A stretch of 64,000 bases of DNA, taken from Gliomastix tumulicola (lineage: Eukaryota; Ascomycota; Sordariomycetes; Hypocreales; Bionectriaceae). Below the pieces are notes generated by a model. The model did not search any database. It was not told the DNA's origin and was given only the letters and a program-made list of their open reading frames with translations. The stretch spans positions 2,852,001-2,916,000 of the forward strand of contig BCHX01000008.1 in NCBI GenBank assembly GCA_001599755.1, in the 5' to 3' direction. Below are positions 22,601 through 33,772 of the stretch, in pieces; positions within the stretch are counted from its first letter, which is position 1; each line of letters begins with the position of its first letter. A program made the position numbers and the translations under genes.

Positions 22601-25600
22601 GGGGGAGCAGATGCATCCTGGCATGCTGGCGGTGCTCCTCTTCCAGCGTTGTATAGCCCGGCCGCACAATAACTGCACTCGAGTCTTGATGCTTCTTCGA
22701 GGCTTGATTGGTCCAGACGGTGTTCTCGGCTCTGCATCTTGCAGCGTGACTCTTCGACCGCTCACGTTGTCTGGATGCTCGCGCATGCCGATTGGTCTCG
22801 CTTGCACGTAGCATCGCGAATGCACGTATCAATAGTTTCCTGGCGGTGTGAGAGAAATCGATATTAAGTCAGCATCAAGCACTCTGTCCCATGGCTAAGC
22901 CACACAATTCACTGTCCTTGGCCGTTGCAAAGGCAGCAAACTAGAAAGTCCATGTCCTCGGTAGACGGCAGCGAGCTTCTCATGCCCAGCCTGGGCCTAC
23001 CATCATTGGGGATACGAGAGCGGAGATCCGATCCTACTAGAGGATGAACTTGCGCGTGTGATTGTGGGCACGCACTGGTCGGTGGGTTGTGGCTTGGCCA
23101 GACCATGAAACGTTTCATTCACATACACTCTTCAACTGTCTCTCCCCCAATGGCTTTCCCTTGATCACACTGCAGATCACACTCGGTACTCCGTTGGTTT
23201 GAGGCACTGATGCAAAATTCCAGGTGCTCAGGCTGAGCGCCCAACTAGTCGCTTCGCTGACGGCAGACGGATGTCGGGGACCTGCCAGAGTGCAGTCAGT
23301 GCCTGTCTGAGCGCCCTTCCAGGGTCGGTGCTTAATACTTTATGCTCGTTGCTCCAGACCACCCTGTCGTCTCATGACAGGCCACGGCCATGGCCTGTTT
23401 GAGCAATGAGCATTGAGCAAGTCCGTGGCCGATATGGTTTTGGCGAACTCAGTATAAGGTCAAAAATAGCATCGCACTAACCTCAAGGAGCGCCCTGGCC
23501 CCCCGTACTGGCCAGTTACGCTCTCTGCGTTGTCATTGGTGGGTGCGGCCTGACCTTGTGCCCAGTGACCTCCGCGAAACTCTGCTCGGCCATTTCAGCA
23601 AACGCGGAATGGGTAACTCGTAGGGCCAGCTGAAGCCGGTGTCGCTCCACGTAGACCGGGTGAGGCACCAAGGCCTGGAATGCAGAAAAGTGCCCCGAGG
23701 GTTTGGCGAAGACAAAGCTAGTACCCGGATGTTTGTTCGACTCGGGGCGACATGACCTCATCTTGAAAATCGCCAGGTAGCACTCGGCAGATGTCAATCC
23801 ATGCGACGTCCTCTTGGGGGCTTGCTTGGTCGGGGTCCTAGAGCATTTTGGACTTAGACAGTAAGACGCATAAGTTTGCAAGTACCGTGCGTGAGGGTGC
23901 ATGTCGCTCGACTGCGCATTCGGTGAGCATCTGGGGCCAAATTCCCCGAGATGCTATTCTGGTCAGTATCTCAAGATCCCAGGCGAGAAACCGTCCGGCT
24001 GTCGATCTGGGTAATCAGATAGGGATGGCTGGCAGGTGGAGTACGGTCGAGGGTATAGAACCAATGGAGCATGGCATTCTGGAACCTCGTGTCCGCAAAT
24101 TCGATTCCTCAAAGGACCCTGGCCTGTTGAACGAAGCGTCAGGTCTTGGGACGCTAAGCCCTGAAACTTAAGCGATAGGTAGGTTCAATGAGAAGATGCT
24201 CCAGAGGAAGCTCGTGCGACTCATGGACTTCGGATGGAAGATGGGGGCTGAGAAGAGTCGCTCGCGAGAGCCTCTGGTCGTGACGCTGCTCATTATTTGA
24301 TTACTCTCGAGGAGACGAGGCTGGCCGTTGTGGAGGATGCATATGGTCCCCAGAAGTACGTACTCCGTACATTTGTCACGCCTCATAAGCTGGCAAGGGA
24401 CCAACTGCTAAAAAAGCACCTTCCGAGGTTCCGAGTATGGTTGACAGAGTGGACGGCGCTTTTCGTCAGCCAAGCCTGAAGAAAGATTTCGCGCCATTGC
24501 GTGAAATGCTTGTCGAGCTACGGCGCATAGCGTGATACCTGAGGGCATGGCCTGACTGACCTGAGGCCCGAGAGCCCCCGACTGGAAGGCTGAGCACCGG
24601 ATCAACAGCCTGGCGTCAATGCTATGGCGACGGGCATGCTGTGCCGGATTTCGGTGTGCCGTGGGCCGCCGAAAGCTCTAACGTTAGCATCTGGAAAAGC
24701 TCGCTTGGCATTGGTGCGATTAACCGGGTCTTGCTCGGGCACGTGGGTCGACCTGGATGATAGGGAAAAAAGGGAAATAGACGGATGGCGGCATTTCGTG
24801 CGAGTCAGTGGTGATGCATTCGACAAGGTGGTGAAGATGCATCGTCTCGCGGCTTGAAATCTGGGCACTGACCATTCCGCGTTGGGAAATCGACTCATCT
24901 GTCTGCAAGGGAAAGAGCGGTAGGGAGTTCTCACGCCATGTTCTTTCCATTCGGCGATCACAGGATGGGCCTTCGGAGCCCTTCGCTTGGCAAGCGCGGC
25001 CTCCAGGTACTTTCCTACTTCTAGAAACTGACTCGATGCTAGGAAGGACCTACCAGCTTGTGGAACATTCCACTCTGCGGAAGCAGCTGGACGTGGCTGG
25101 CGAAGACGGATAGCACCTGAAGAGGGCTCCGTCTCCTTGTCTCTCTATTCCTGGATCGTCGTCCACCAGCAGCTCCGGTCGTATTCACACACCAAGATTT
25201 CTAATTCGCTGTAGACGGAGAAGGGCTGTCCCCGAATTCCTGACTGAAATCCCAACGGGAAGGCACGGGCTGGCGGCGCCTCTGGGGTCCCTTCCTTCCC
25301 TTACTCATCGCAGGTCTAAGCCCCAAAGTTTCAGGATCCAATGCCAGTGTCAATTGGGTGTCATAGGTTCCTTGCAGGGTTTCTGGAATGGGCAAGTCAT
25401 CCGTCTCTCAGACGACATTCTGGCACGGAATTCTCGTCGGCGGAGAACGGATACCTTCCGCTAATGCCTTCGCAAGATCATCGGTGTGATTCGCTTGCTC
25501 GCAAGCATGTTAGACCCTGGGCGAAGCGATGGTCGGACCCGACTCACAGCAGGAGGGGTTTGGTATGGGTTGAGGTATGGGTGTGTGTATTCCTCAGGCA

Positions 25601-26700
25601 TCCCGGCATGAAGTGAGCGAGTGGCGGCACGCTCACCCGCCACTCGGCCGCTGTGTGCGTTGTTCATGTGAGTTTAACAAGTGTCTTGGGCTGGCACACA
25701 CATGCCCGAAGACGAATTTCGACCCTTTCAGTGACAAATCAGCCCACAAGCAGCCCCCGAGTGGCAGCCGACCGACCCCCAAACGACAAAAAGTGACCAA
25801 AACCACCCAAAAATTCAAAACAGAAAAGGCGCCGGGCGTGCGTGTGGAGCAGCATCTATTTTTAAACCACGTCCCCCAAAATGTGCGTCATGGCACCTTT
25901 TTTTTGACCCTGTCGCTTCCCACCCCTGCTCTTGAGATGGCTTGGGTTGGCGTCCCGTTGGCATGCATAATGGAGCGTGTTGTGCTGTGCTGTGCGCGAA
26001 AACGCACCAGGTCAGCAGCCCAAGTCGACCATTCGCTTGCCAATAATATCATGATTAATGGGCTTTTCTTCGACAGACGGCGTCCGTTTGTTTGTCACAG
26101 AAAACACTTGCCAAGTGACAGCTGCCAGCAAGATGGAGGTTCTGATCGGGCCGGTCATCTGCAGATCGTCCCAAAGTCTGGGTACCTCGGCCTCTAAGTG
26201 CTCACGATTGTTCTTCGGTTCGGTTTTTTCTCTTGCTCGCTTTTGTTGCTGCTGCCCGCGGACCGCATTGCTTGGCCGGACACTCCCTGCAGGGCCTGAG
26301 ACGGTGTCTTTCTAAGCTGCAAGGGCCACTCACTGCCTGACTCCTCTCACCGAGTGTGTTATTGAATCTCTGACCATGCTAAGAGGCCGGTGTGAAAATC
26401 AATAAGTCGACGATGGCGGCTTATGGTGTCCTTGGGCTGCGGACGTCCCGTATGTAACATGCCCTCGAGGTTGACTGCATTTTGACTTCAGAGCTTGAGC
26501 GTACTATAGGTAGTAGTAGTAGTCAGCATGTACCTGAAGATAAGGTAAGTTTGCCTTTGTCAGTAGTTTATATCAGGGCAGTGTCTCCCTGCCCAGCACA
26601 GCTCTGCAGACTCGATCAATCAAACAACCACACATCACCTGTCCGTCACATCGCCGTCGCCCGCCATTCGCACGCACCGGCCGCCCGTGACGACTGAACC
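19673..26700. other. Gene-poor region of about 7 kb
   Basis: No gene could be supported on either strand. Open frames reach about 200 codons but lack codon bias, domains and plausible splice structure. The base composition is not AT-rich, so it does not look like RIP-degraded transposon DNA. It holds the Kap104 3' UTR at the left, short homopolymers, a TACTCCGTA motif at 24361-24369, a foldable inverted repeat at 23342-23413 and a small inverted repeat (GTGGAA and TTCCAC) at 25060-25073. It may be distal regulatory DNA of the transcription factor to the right or may encode non-coding RNA. Confidence 0.45.
23342..23413. repeat. Nested inverted repeat able to fold as a long stem
   Basis: Outer arms at 23342-23354 and 23401-23413 are 13 bp each with one G-to-A difference, which would be a G-U wobble in plus-strand RNA. 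An inner pair, ACAGGCCA at 23377-23384 and TGGCCTGT at 23391-23398, has a six-base loop. Only two bases separate the inner hairpin from the right outer arm. Confidence 0.6.
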
Positions 26701-27140
26701 GCCCAAGACAAAGATCCACACGCACCTCTAGCGCCGTGGCACCTGTCCCAGCAACAGGTACCTATAATGCGACTGTAGAGGACCCGCCCGCGCCCAGCCT
26801 GAGACCGCTACGAAGAGCACTGTTGTGCCCACAGTTGTTGCCGCACCCCCGGAACCCACAGCGGGACACAGGCAGCCCAGGCGCTAGGGCGCCGTGCTAT
26901 AGGTACCTACAGGCCCTGTAGGTACAGTGGTTCTCCGTCCGCCGCCTCCGCCACAGTCGGCAGGAGCAACTGCAGGCAGGAGCAGCCCAGGCATATAACC
27001 CACCTCCCCCCCCAACTCCCTCCTCCCGTCCTCCCTTCTTTCCCCTCTTAACCCCATCATCCATCCAAACTGTTCCTCGCATCAAGACAACTACTCCTCT
27101 CCCACCTTCGCTTTCTCCTCCCCTTTTCCCTCCCCCTAGG
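26701..27140 (+). promoter_or_regulatory. Probable core promoter of the Zn2Cys6 gene
   Basis: A TATA-like CATATAA lies at 26992-26998, followed at 27001-27140 by a strongly pyrimidine-rich tract typical of fungal transcription start regions. Upstream are GGTACCTA motifs at about 26757 and 26902 and the inverted repeat at 26903-26925. If transcription starts in the CT tract, the leader is about 700 nt. This is inference from motifs only. Confidence 0.45.
26903..26925. repeat. Perfect 11-bp inverted repeat with one-base centre
   Basis: GTACCTACAGG at 26903-26913 and its exact complement at 26915-26925 flank a single C. It sits about 65 bp upstream of the TATA-like element of the Zn2Cys6 gene, so it could be a binding site for a dimeric factor. 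Confidence 0.8.
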
Positions 27141-27501
27141 AAGTCCTCGTTGACTCCTGTCACTCGCTTTATCGGTGCTTTGCGTTTTCGTTGTTGAGAT
27201 CACTCGCTTTCTCCCGCTACTCAAGCCTCATACTCCGGCCCCGACTTACAGTACTTTGCACTACTAGTCCACGCCTAAGAAAGGGAACCATCAACGCAAC
27301 AGAAAAAGCCAAGCTACCACACACGATCGCTACAGATTACTGGGAAGAAAAGGATAGGTGAAAGAAGAGCTCTGGAAAGAGAGAGACCCAGAGGTTCCCG
27401 TACCCCGAGGATCACGCTACATAGCAGTCGCCAACCAACCACCCCGTTACGCCACACCCAACGCTCCTCAACGGCTTCAACGGTCACGACTGCTCCATTG
27501 C

Positions 27502-27749
27502 ATGACATAGTGCTCCGACGATACCTGGTATCCTCGAGTTCGTTTCGCTACCACATCTCAACCACTCAGATGCACTAATCGGATCAACACCCAACTTATA
27601 ATTACAACCACCACGTTCGCTACCGCAACCAACAACCTGCACGATTGAGTTCATCGTGTAGTATTCTTTAACGTATGTTTTGACGCCTCATCACTCGGCG
27701 AGCTCCTACCTCCCCGGACTGTTCGTCTTTGTCTTCCATCCAGATGTAG
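27502..27749 (+). promoter_or_regulatory. Leader with four minimal upstream ORFs
   Basis: Every upstream ATG I can find between 27141 and the start codon is followed almost at once by a stop: ATG-ACA-TAG at 27502, ATG-CAC-TAA at 27570, ATG-TTT-TGA at 27675 and ATG-TAG at 27744. The last two lie inside a possible leader intron. Such start-stop ORFs usually lower translation of the main frame. Confidence 0.6.
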
Positions 27750-27765
27750 CTGACTTTGCTGGCAG
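27673..27765 (+). other. Possible 5' UTR intron
   Basis: GTATGT donor at 27673, GCTGAC branch-like sequence at 27749-27754 and TGGCAG acceptor ending at 27765 make a good 93-nt fungal intron within the leader of the Zn2Cys6 gene. Its removal would delete two of the four upstream ORFs. Confidence 0.45.
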
Positions 27766-27813
27766 TTTCTAACGTCACTCGCTCTTACATTCGCTTCTTC
27801 AACAACCTGAACA

Positions 27814-30096
27814 ATGGCTGGTCCAGGCGGCGGTCCTCCTCGCAGGAGGTGAGCTCCCTCACATAGTCTGCCGTATTTTTGACGTTGTAGTTGCTGACTC
27901 TGTCCAGCCATACCAAATCCCGCAAAGGATGTGATGCCTGCAAGCGTCGACACATCCGATGTGATGAGAACTTTCCCCAGTGGTAAGCCTCCTGACTTGG
28001 TTTCCTTGTATCTCTGGACGCCAAACTGACCACTGCCTCTCAGCCGTAACTGCACCAAGCACAAGATTCGCTGCCCTTACAACGATGTGCAGGTGCCGGA
28101 CGCCAATCGCTCAACCACTCCTGACAAGCCTGACCTCATGTGGAATCCTCAGAATGAGGCTGCTATCGCCGAGTGGAAGAGAACTGGGATCTTTCCCTTC
28201 CCATCCCCTGATCTCTACCTCCCTCTCTCGCCCATCAACTACACAGACGAGGAGTTGAGACTCATCCACCATGTTGCGTCCCTGTACGATACTCTGGCCG
28301 CCATGGGTGCCAACAACTTCACCCTCTGGACTCGGCACATCCCAACGTAAGTTGCTCATGCTGGTATGTTGCGTGCTTTAACGGATACTAAATTGTTTGG
28401 GAATAGCCTCCTGAGGATCGGTGCGACCACTCCGTACGTTATGCACGCCCTCCTCGCCTTCTCCGCCATGCACATTGCCTTCCTCACCGACTGCCCCCTT
28501 GTTGGTAGCATGGCTTTTGTGTATCGAGGCAATGCCTTGGGTGGCCTGCAGGAAGCCATCACCTTGTTCTCTCGCGAGAACTCTGATGCTGTCCTCGCGG
28601 CCTCCCTTGTGCTGTCCTGGCAGGCGACGGATTGGTCCGGCTGGACCCAACTTATGCAGGGTACCTCTACCGTATGTCAACCTATCCTTCCTTCTGTGAA
28701 GACAACCTCAACTAACTCTATCATAGGTCATGGGCGCCATGGAGTCGTGGAAGGATGAGTCGGTGTTCGTTGACTTCATCTCAGAGAGCAGCACGTTCCC
28801 CACTGCCCCCTCTTCCCCTGGGCCTGAGCACAAGACGAGCCAGCCAGACAAGAACGACCTCGAGGCCTACCAACGAACCCTGGAACAAATCCAGAGGGTC
28901 GAAGCCCACCTCAGAGCCAAGAACCTCGAGACGACGCAGATCCAGAACCTGCATAGCTTCCTCAAGGGATCCCGCAAGATCAGCCCGACGCTGCCTATTG
29001 CCCAGCAGTTTGAGCGGCTCCGTTCCTTGAGGGACTGGCTCTTCTGGATGCCCGTGGCTTACCTCCAGAACTACCAGTGCTCGGCTGACTCCCTCGTGGC
29101 CATCTCCCATTTGTATTGCGTTGCCATCTTGATGGAGCGTATGTTCCCAGAGATCGGCTCGGCCTACTTTGGAAGTCTTTCACTGGTCCCCATTGAAGAG
29201 ATCGCTCGCCGCCTCCTGTCCATCTGCATGTCTGGGAGCGCTAGTGACCAGGTCACGCTGAAGCTCGTTGAACACCCTATCGACGTTGTCACCGAGTTCC
29301 GCTCACGCATGGGCTGGGCTCATCCAGAGAGGACTCGGTCTTTCCCTCAGTTCAATCCTCCCAACTTCCCGGACTTCGACAGCCTCTCTGGGTATGAACA
29401 GACCGACTCGTACGGCATTTACGGGAACCCGGCTTTCAGCTACAGCCACGAGGAGATGCCCATGCTCAACTCTTCTGGAGCCCCCCCTCACAGCCCAGTG
29501 ATGCCCCTCAGCCTGGGGTCCTTCAACACACAGCCTTACCTGAGCATACCCTCCCCGATATATGGCGGCTCGCATAGTCCTGCATCGTCAACTTTCGAGG
29601 GTTCAATTGCCTACAGTGACACGGAGGACTACAGTCCATTCGACGTTGGCGGCATGCCTGCTGCGCACTCGCCAGTCTTCAACGAAGGGTACGGCTTCCA
29701 CGGCGGGTTCGTCTCTCCCACTCAGACCTTGTGGATCTAGAGCACATCGATACACATTCTGCGAAGACACAAATGGGGTTGACAGTTATCGCCAGGAACC
29801 TCAGCAGAACGACGACCCCGGTTGGCTCGGTCCCCGAGTCGTTGCTTTACCCTGGACTCCCCTCGCCCTTCCTCATGCCTGAGGCCTTCGGCGCGCTCCC
29901 TCTGCCCGAGTCTCCAGTCCTCACCACCACGGCACCTCACTCCCGACACCGGCAAACTGCTTCCGTCTCATCCGGCCCGAACCCCTCTTCTCCTCTGGCC
30001 CAGGCACCTCTTGTTCAGTCAATGGAGCGAACCTCCCAACACGAGCGTTCACGCTCCGCAGGCCACTTCGACCTGCGGAGATCCGACACCGCTTGA
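27814..30096 (+). CDS. Zn2Cys6 transcription factor
   Basis: Exons 27814-27848, 27908-27982, 28044-28346, 28407-28671, 28727-29688 and 29796-30096 give 646 residues. The six zinc-binding cysteines are at 20, 23, 30, 37, 40 and 47 (CX2CX6CX6CX2CX6C) after a basic N-terminus. The region after it (WTRHIPTLLRIGATTPYVMHALLAFSAMHIAFL) resembles the regulatory domain of Upc2/sterol-uptake-type factors, but the pathway cannot be assigned. The C-terminal part is Ser/Pro/Tyr-rich, as in activation domains. The last intron (GTACGG donor, GTTGAC branch, CGCCAG acceptor) is my inference: without it the frame ends at 29740 (563 residues), yet 29796-30096 has clear coding codon usage and joins in frame. It has the longest upstream intergenic region in the window. 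Confidence 0.88.
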
Positions 30097-32070
30097 TCGA
30101 TTTTGTACTTGATTTTCGACCACTTGCTATGCTTTCCGGCTTTGATCGACACAGACGCCATGTATACTACACTCCTTCTACGCTCGCTACCAACATCAGA
30201 GGCATGCGACAAGCCCTCGGCTTCGTCCTCCTCCACGACGCTCCTTACCACAACGAGTTGATCTCGACGACTCTCCTTAAACGACACACCATACCAACCA
30301 TGATGTTGCCACGACCAACACACCCTAATATGTATTGCATAATACCTGACGCTCCTTTGACGACAATCACAACGACACTCCTTTACACGAACATATGATA
30401 CCCAACTGTTATGGCCACTCCTTTTTTAACGACCTTGACGACAACCGATAGATTCACACTCCTTCCGGATATATAAAAAGGGAATGAGCACCCAACTGCA
30501 TAGCGACTGTTGATTTTTGGTTTTGTTTGACCGTGCCGCGTTTTGCCGCACTGAACCTCGAAAAGCCTGGCGTTTCTATGGTGTTTTGAATTTTTGTTTT
30601 TGGATGCGGACTGTATAGGACACGCATTGATGTTTTTTGGATTTACTTGCGATGGAATTACGAATCTGAGCCAGCCCATAATTTGTTTGCATTGGGCTCT
30701 GGCAGTCACGAATCTCTGCGGGCTCCTCTCTCGAGCGCCCCCTTTCCCCTAATCAATATGGGTACTATATACAGATAAGACAACACTGTCTCATGATGAT
30801 ATATTATTAGTAGTCATTTTTACCAGCACCAGAGTCAAATACTGAGGGGGAAACAGAAGGGATCATTGGTAGATAGGATTGAGCATTTCGGCGCCCGTGT
30901 TGGGAACTTCCCGGAGCTGAGATGGCCCATGGTCTTCTGACCGCATGAATGGTACATATTTGCGCGCACACTCTTTCTTTTCTTGTGTTCACCTGTGAGA
31001 TTCGGACTTCCCAGTTTGGGTTCTCTTTTGTGGCTTGTCTCAGTTGAGGGCTGCTGAGTGGCTTTCCGACACCTGTTCTCGTCGCCGACGACGGTGTCAA
31101 GTAAGATGAACCCGTCTCACAGGGGCACACACCCTGAACGCCGACTCGGGTATCCCAGCGCGCGCCGTAAAGGCGGTCTGGAACCGGACAAGACGGCACA
31201 CACGTCCACCTGCCCTCTTCGGGAATACAACACACACAGCCAACGCATAAGACATGCAGCTCGCACAAGAAATGATAAGCCAGCCATCATAGCAGCTGAA
31301 CCGGAATGAGAGACGAGTAGCGCAACGCCCGCCTGCCCGCCTGCCCGCCCGCCCCCCCAAAGGTGCCGCAGGGCACACAAGCACGGTGTATCCGAGTAGT
31401 TACGGCATGGGTGAGTCGAAGTTACAGCACGGTGAATCCAAGTAGCAGCAGTACGGGTTGGTGTGTCTCCCAAGGTAAACCGATCTTGATAATTGTGGTA
31501 TCACTAACTGTGTGTGTGTGTGTGTGTGTGCAATGTTTGTTCCTCCTTCGTGTCCATAATTTCGCCTGCCATTAGGTGTCCAATCCTTGGAAGGATTTTC
31601 TACCTTTGTACCGATACCAATCAATAAAACACAGTATTTCCCGAATAAACACGCAAAAACAAGGCCAAATGAAAAATAAAAAAGGAGAGGAGCGTGACGC
31701 GTTTCCAGAAAAATGGGGAGGGAAGGACAGCGTTGATGATCTAGTGGTAAACCAAAAAAGAGAGAGCTGAACAACAAGGAGCGAGATAATTCGAACTGGG
31801 GGAGGGGTTGATTCCGGATGGGAGTGGTTTGGTAAGGAGAGAAACGCCTGGCGCCTGTGCGAGGGGGTATGTAGGGGAGGAAGGATGGCCGGCTGCGTGC
31901 TTGGTGATGCATACGGGGGAGGGCAAAGGGGGGATGGATGCTGTTTCTAGTCGTAGCCGCTGTGACAGCGGAGCTGCAGTGTTCTTCAGAACGCTGATTC
32001 GTGACATAAATATCTATTCCAAACTCGAGAAGAGGGAGAGCTGATTCGCTGAACGTGGACGCGCATAAGC
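30097..32070. other. Convergent intergenic region
   Basis: Carries the 3' UTRs of the transcription factor (plus) and the Ssh4-like gene (minus). A TATATAAAAAG element at about 30471 and a TG repeat at 31509-31530 are present. No gene supported. Confidence 0.5.
31509..31530. repeat. (TG)n microsatellite
   Basis: Eleven TG units in the convergent intergenic region. Confidence 0.95.
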
Positions 32071-33772
32071 TCAATCAGAATCATAGCTGCCGTCGGAGAC
32101 ACTGCTCTCAGTGTCGTAGTCAGGGCTCGGGCTCCTGGCCGGCGCCTGGAGGCCGGCGCCCTGGTTGACGGCGTCGCTGTAGCTGGGCACTGGCGGGTGA
32201 GCCGACTGCTGCTGCTGCTGCTGCTGAGGCTGCTCAGGGGCTCGGTTGGCCGGCACGACGGTTGCTGCAGAATCGCCGCGGTTCCGGTTGATGACTCTGA
32301 TGAGCGGGGTGTTGTCCTCGCTGTCGGTGCTGTCCCTGCGTCCGCTCTCGCTGCTGGGCATGGGCGGGCTCGCGTAACCAGGAGGAGGGTTTGTGGCGTC
32401 TTCGATGTGCAGCTCGAGAGGGTTGTCGTCATCGTGGGGCACGATGTGGCTGCTGCCCTCACCGTTGTCTTCGTTGGGGACGAGATGCGCAAGCGAGATG
32501 TCGGTCGGGCTTCTGACAGGGCCGGGGCTCGTGGGCGGGAGGATGCGGAAGTTGCCGCTCCTGGACCGGCCGTGCTGCTGGTTCGGGTTGAGATGATGCT
32601 CGCCATGACGGACGTGATACGGCGAGCCGCCAAACGACTGGCTGTGCGACCGGCCCTGCGCGCCTCCCACGAAGCCGTCCTTGTTGCCAGTTTCCAGCAG
32701 GATGCTACCCTGTTCGGAGCCGTACGGTGGAGGGGGTGCGAGGCTGCCCGTGACGGGCGCCAGCCCCCATTTCTTAACGTTGGCCTCGATGAAGACGAAG
32801 CCGGCCTGACCGAAGTTGACGTGGACGGTAGCAGGGCCGATGGCGCCGATGGCAGGGAAGAAGTTTTGGGACTTGAGGCCGTGGACGACTTCCTCGAGCT
32901 TCTTGCCGTTGCGGGTGAAGAAGATGCCGCCTGTCCGTGGCCGGTAACCGACGCCGATAACGTCGCCTTGAACGAACTGGGGACCGTAAGATGTCTTGTT
33001 GAAGGGCTGGTTGTAGCGGCGATGGCCTGTGGACTGGTAGGCTACCGAGTATTTGTGGAAGCCTAGACCCTAGTTAGAGACGAATAGAACACGCGGCGAT
33101 GGATGGAGGGCAACAAACCAGGCAGCCTAAAGAGAGGATACGGCTTGGTGGCCATGCCGATGCTGAGCAGCGTGCTCTCGGACTTCTCGTAGACCTTGGC
33201 CTCCCAGTAGTAGACGTCATTCTGCTTGGGCACGGGCAGGTTGGTGAGCACGGTGCACTCCGAGTCGAAGAACTCGATCTCGGTGCGGCCCTCAACGAAA
33301 CAGTTAGCGATCTCGAGCTCGGGCTCAAACTCCCAGGCCGAGACGCCCTTTTCCTGGATGGCCAGGTACTGCGACAGCGAGATCTCCGTCTGAGTCGACT
33401 CGGGCGGGTTGTGCGTGATGAAGGCTACAAGTGAATCATTGTCAGTCCCATGATACGAACGGATATGATGAAAAGAAGGCCATGTGTGATGCGGTTCTTG
33501 ATAAGGGCCCACGTACCTTTCGCTCTCATGTACTCGGTTCTGGCCATGTCGTCCATGTTCTCGAGCGCCTCAGCCTCGTCCCTCGCAAACGCCTGCTCAT
33601 CATCGTACTCGCCGGGGCGGCCCATGCGCTCGAGTAGGATCCTGCCGTTGCCGACGCAGCCCGAGATCCATATTGAGAATACGACGATGGAGACGATGAT
33701 GATGGAGCCGAAGGAGGAGACGAGTCCGATGACGACGCCCTGGAAGGCGTTTGGATTCTGTTCTACCACCAT
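32071..33772 (-). CDS. SSH4: SPRY-domain endosomal adaptor, Ssh4/Ear1 homologue
   Basis: Exons 33517-33772, 33119-33424 and 32071-33062 give 517 residues. Order: a single membrane span at about 12-36; a short acidic linker; a SPRY domain at roughly 110-280 (VYYWEAKVYEKSESTLLSIGMATKPYPLFRLPG, then GDVIGVGYRPRTGGIFFTRNG); and a disordered tail. Two PPxY motifs, PPPY at 298-301 and PPGY at 414-417, would bind WW domains of the Rsp5/Nedd4 ubiquitin ligase. This is the layout of yeast Ssh4 and Ear1, which recruit Rsp5 to cargo at endosomes and the vacuole. The tail has a Gln run from a CAG repeat at about 467-473 and an acidic C-terminus. The second intron acceptor is GGTCTAG; a nearer AG would break the SPRY frame. 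Confidence 0.93.

Noticed and set aside
19673..26700. Possible RIP-degraded transposon in the large gene-poor region
   Set aside because: Base composition is not AT-rich, no long terminal or inverted repeats were seen, and no transposase or reverse transcriptase fragments are readable.
30465..30485. TATATAAAAAG downstream of the transcription factor as a promoter
   Set aside because: It lies in a convergent 3' region with no plausible gene after it on either strand; probably AT-rich 3' UTR.
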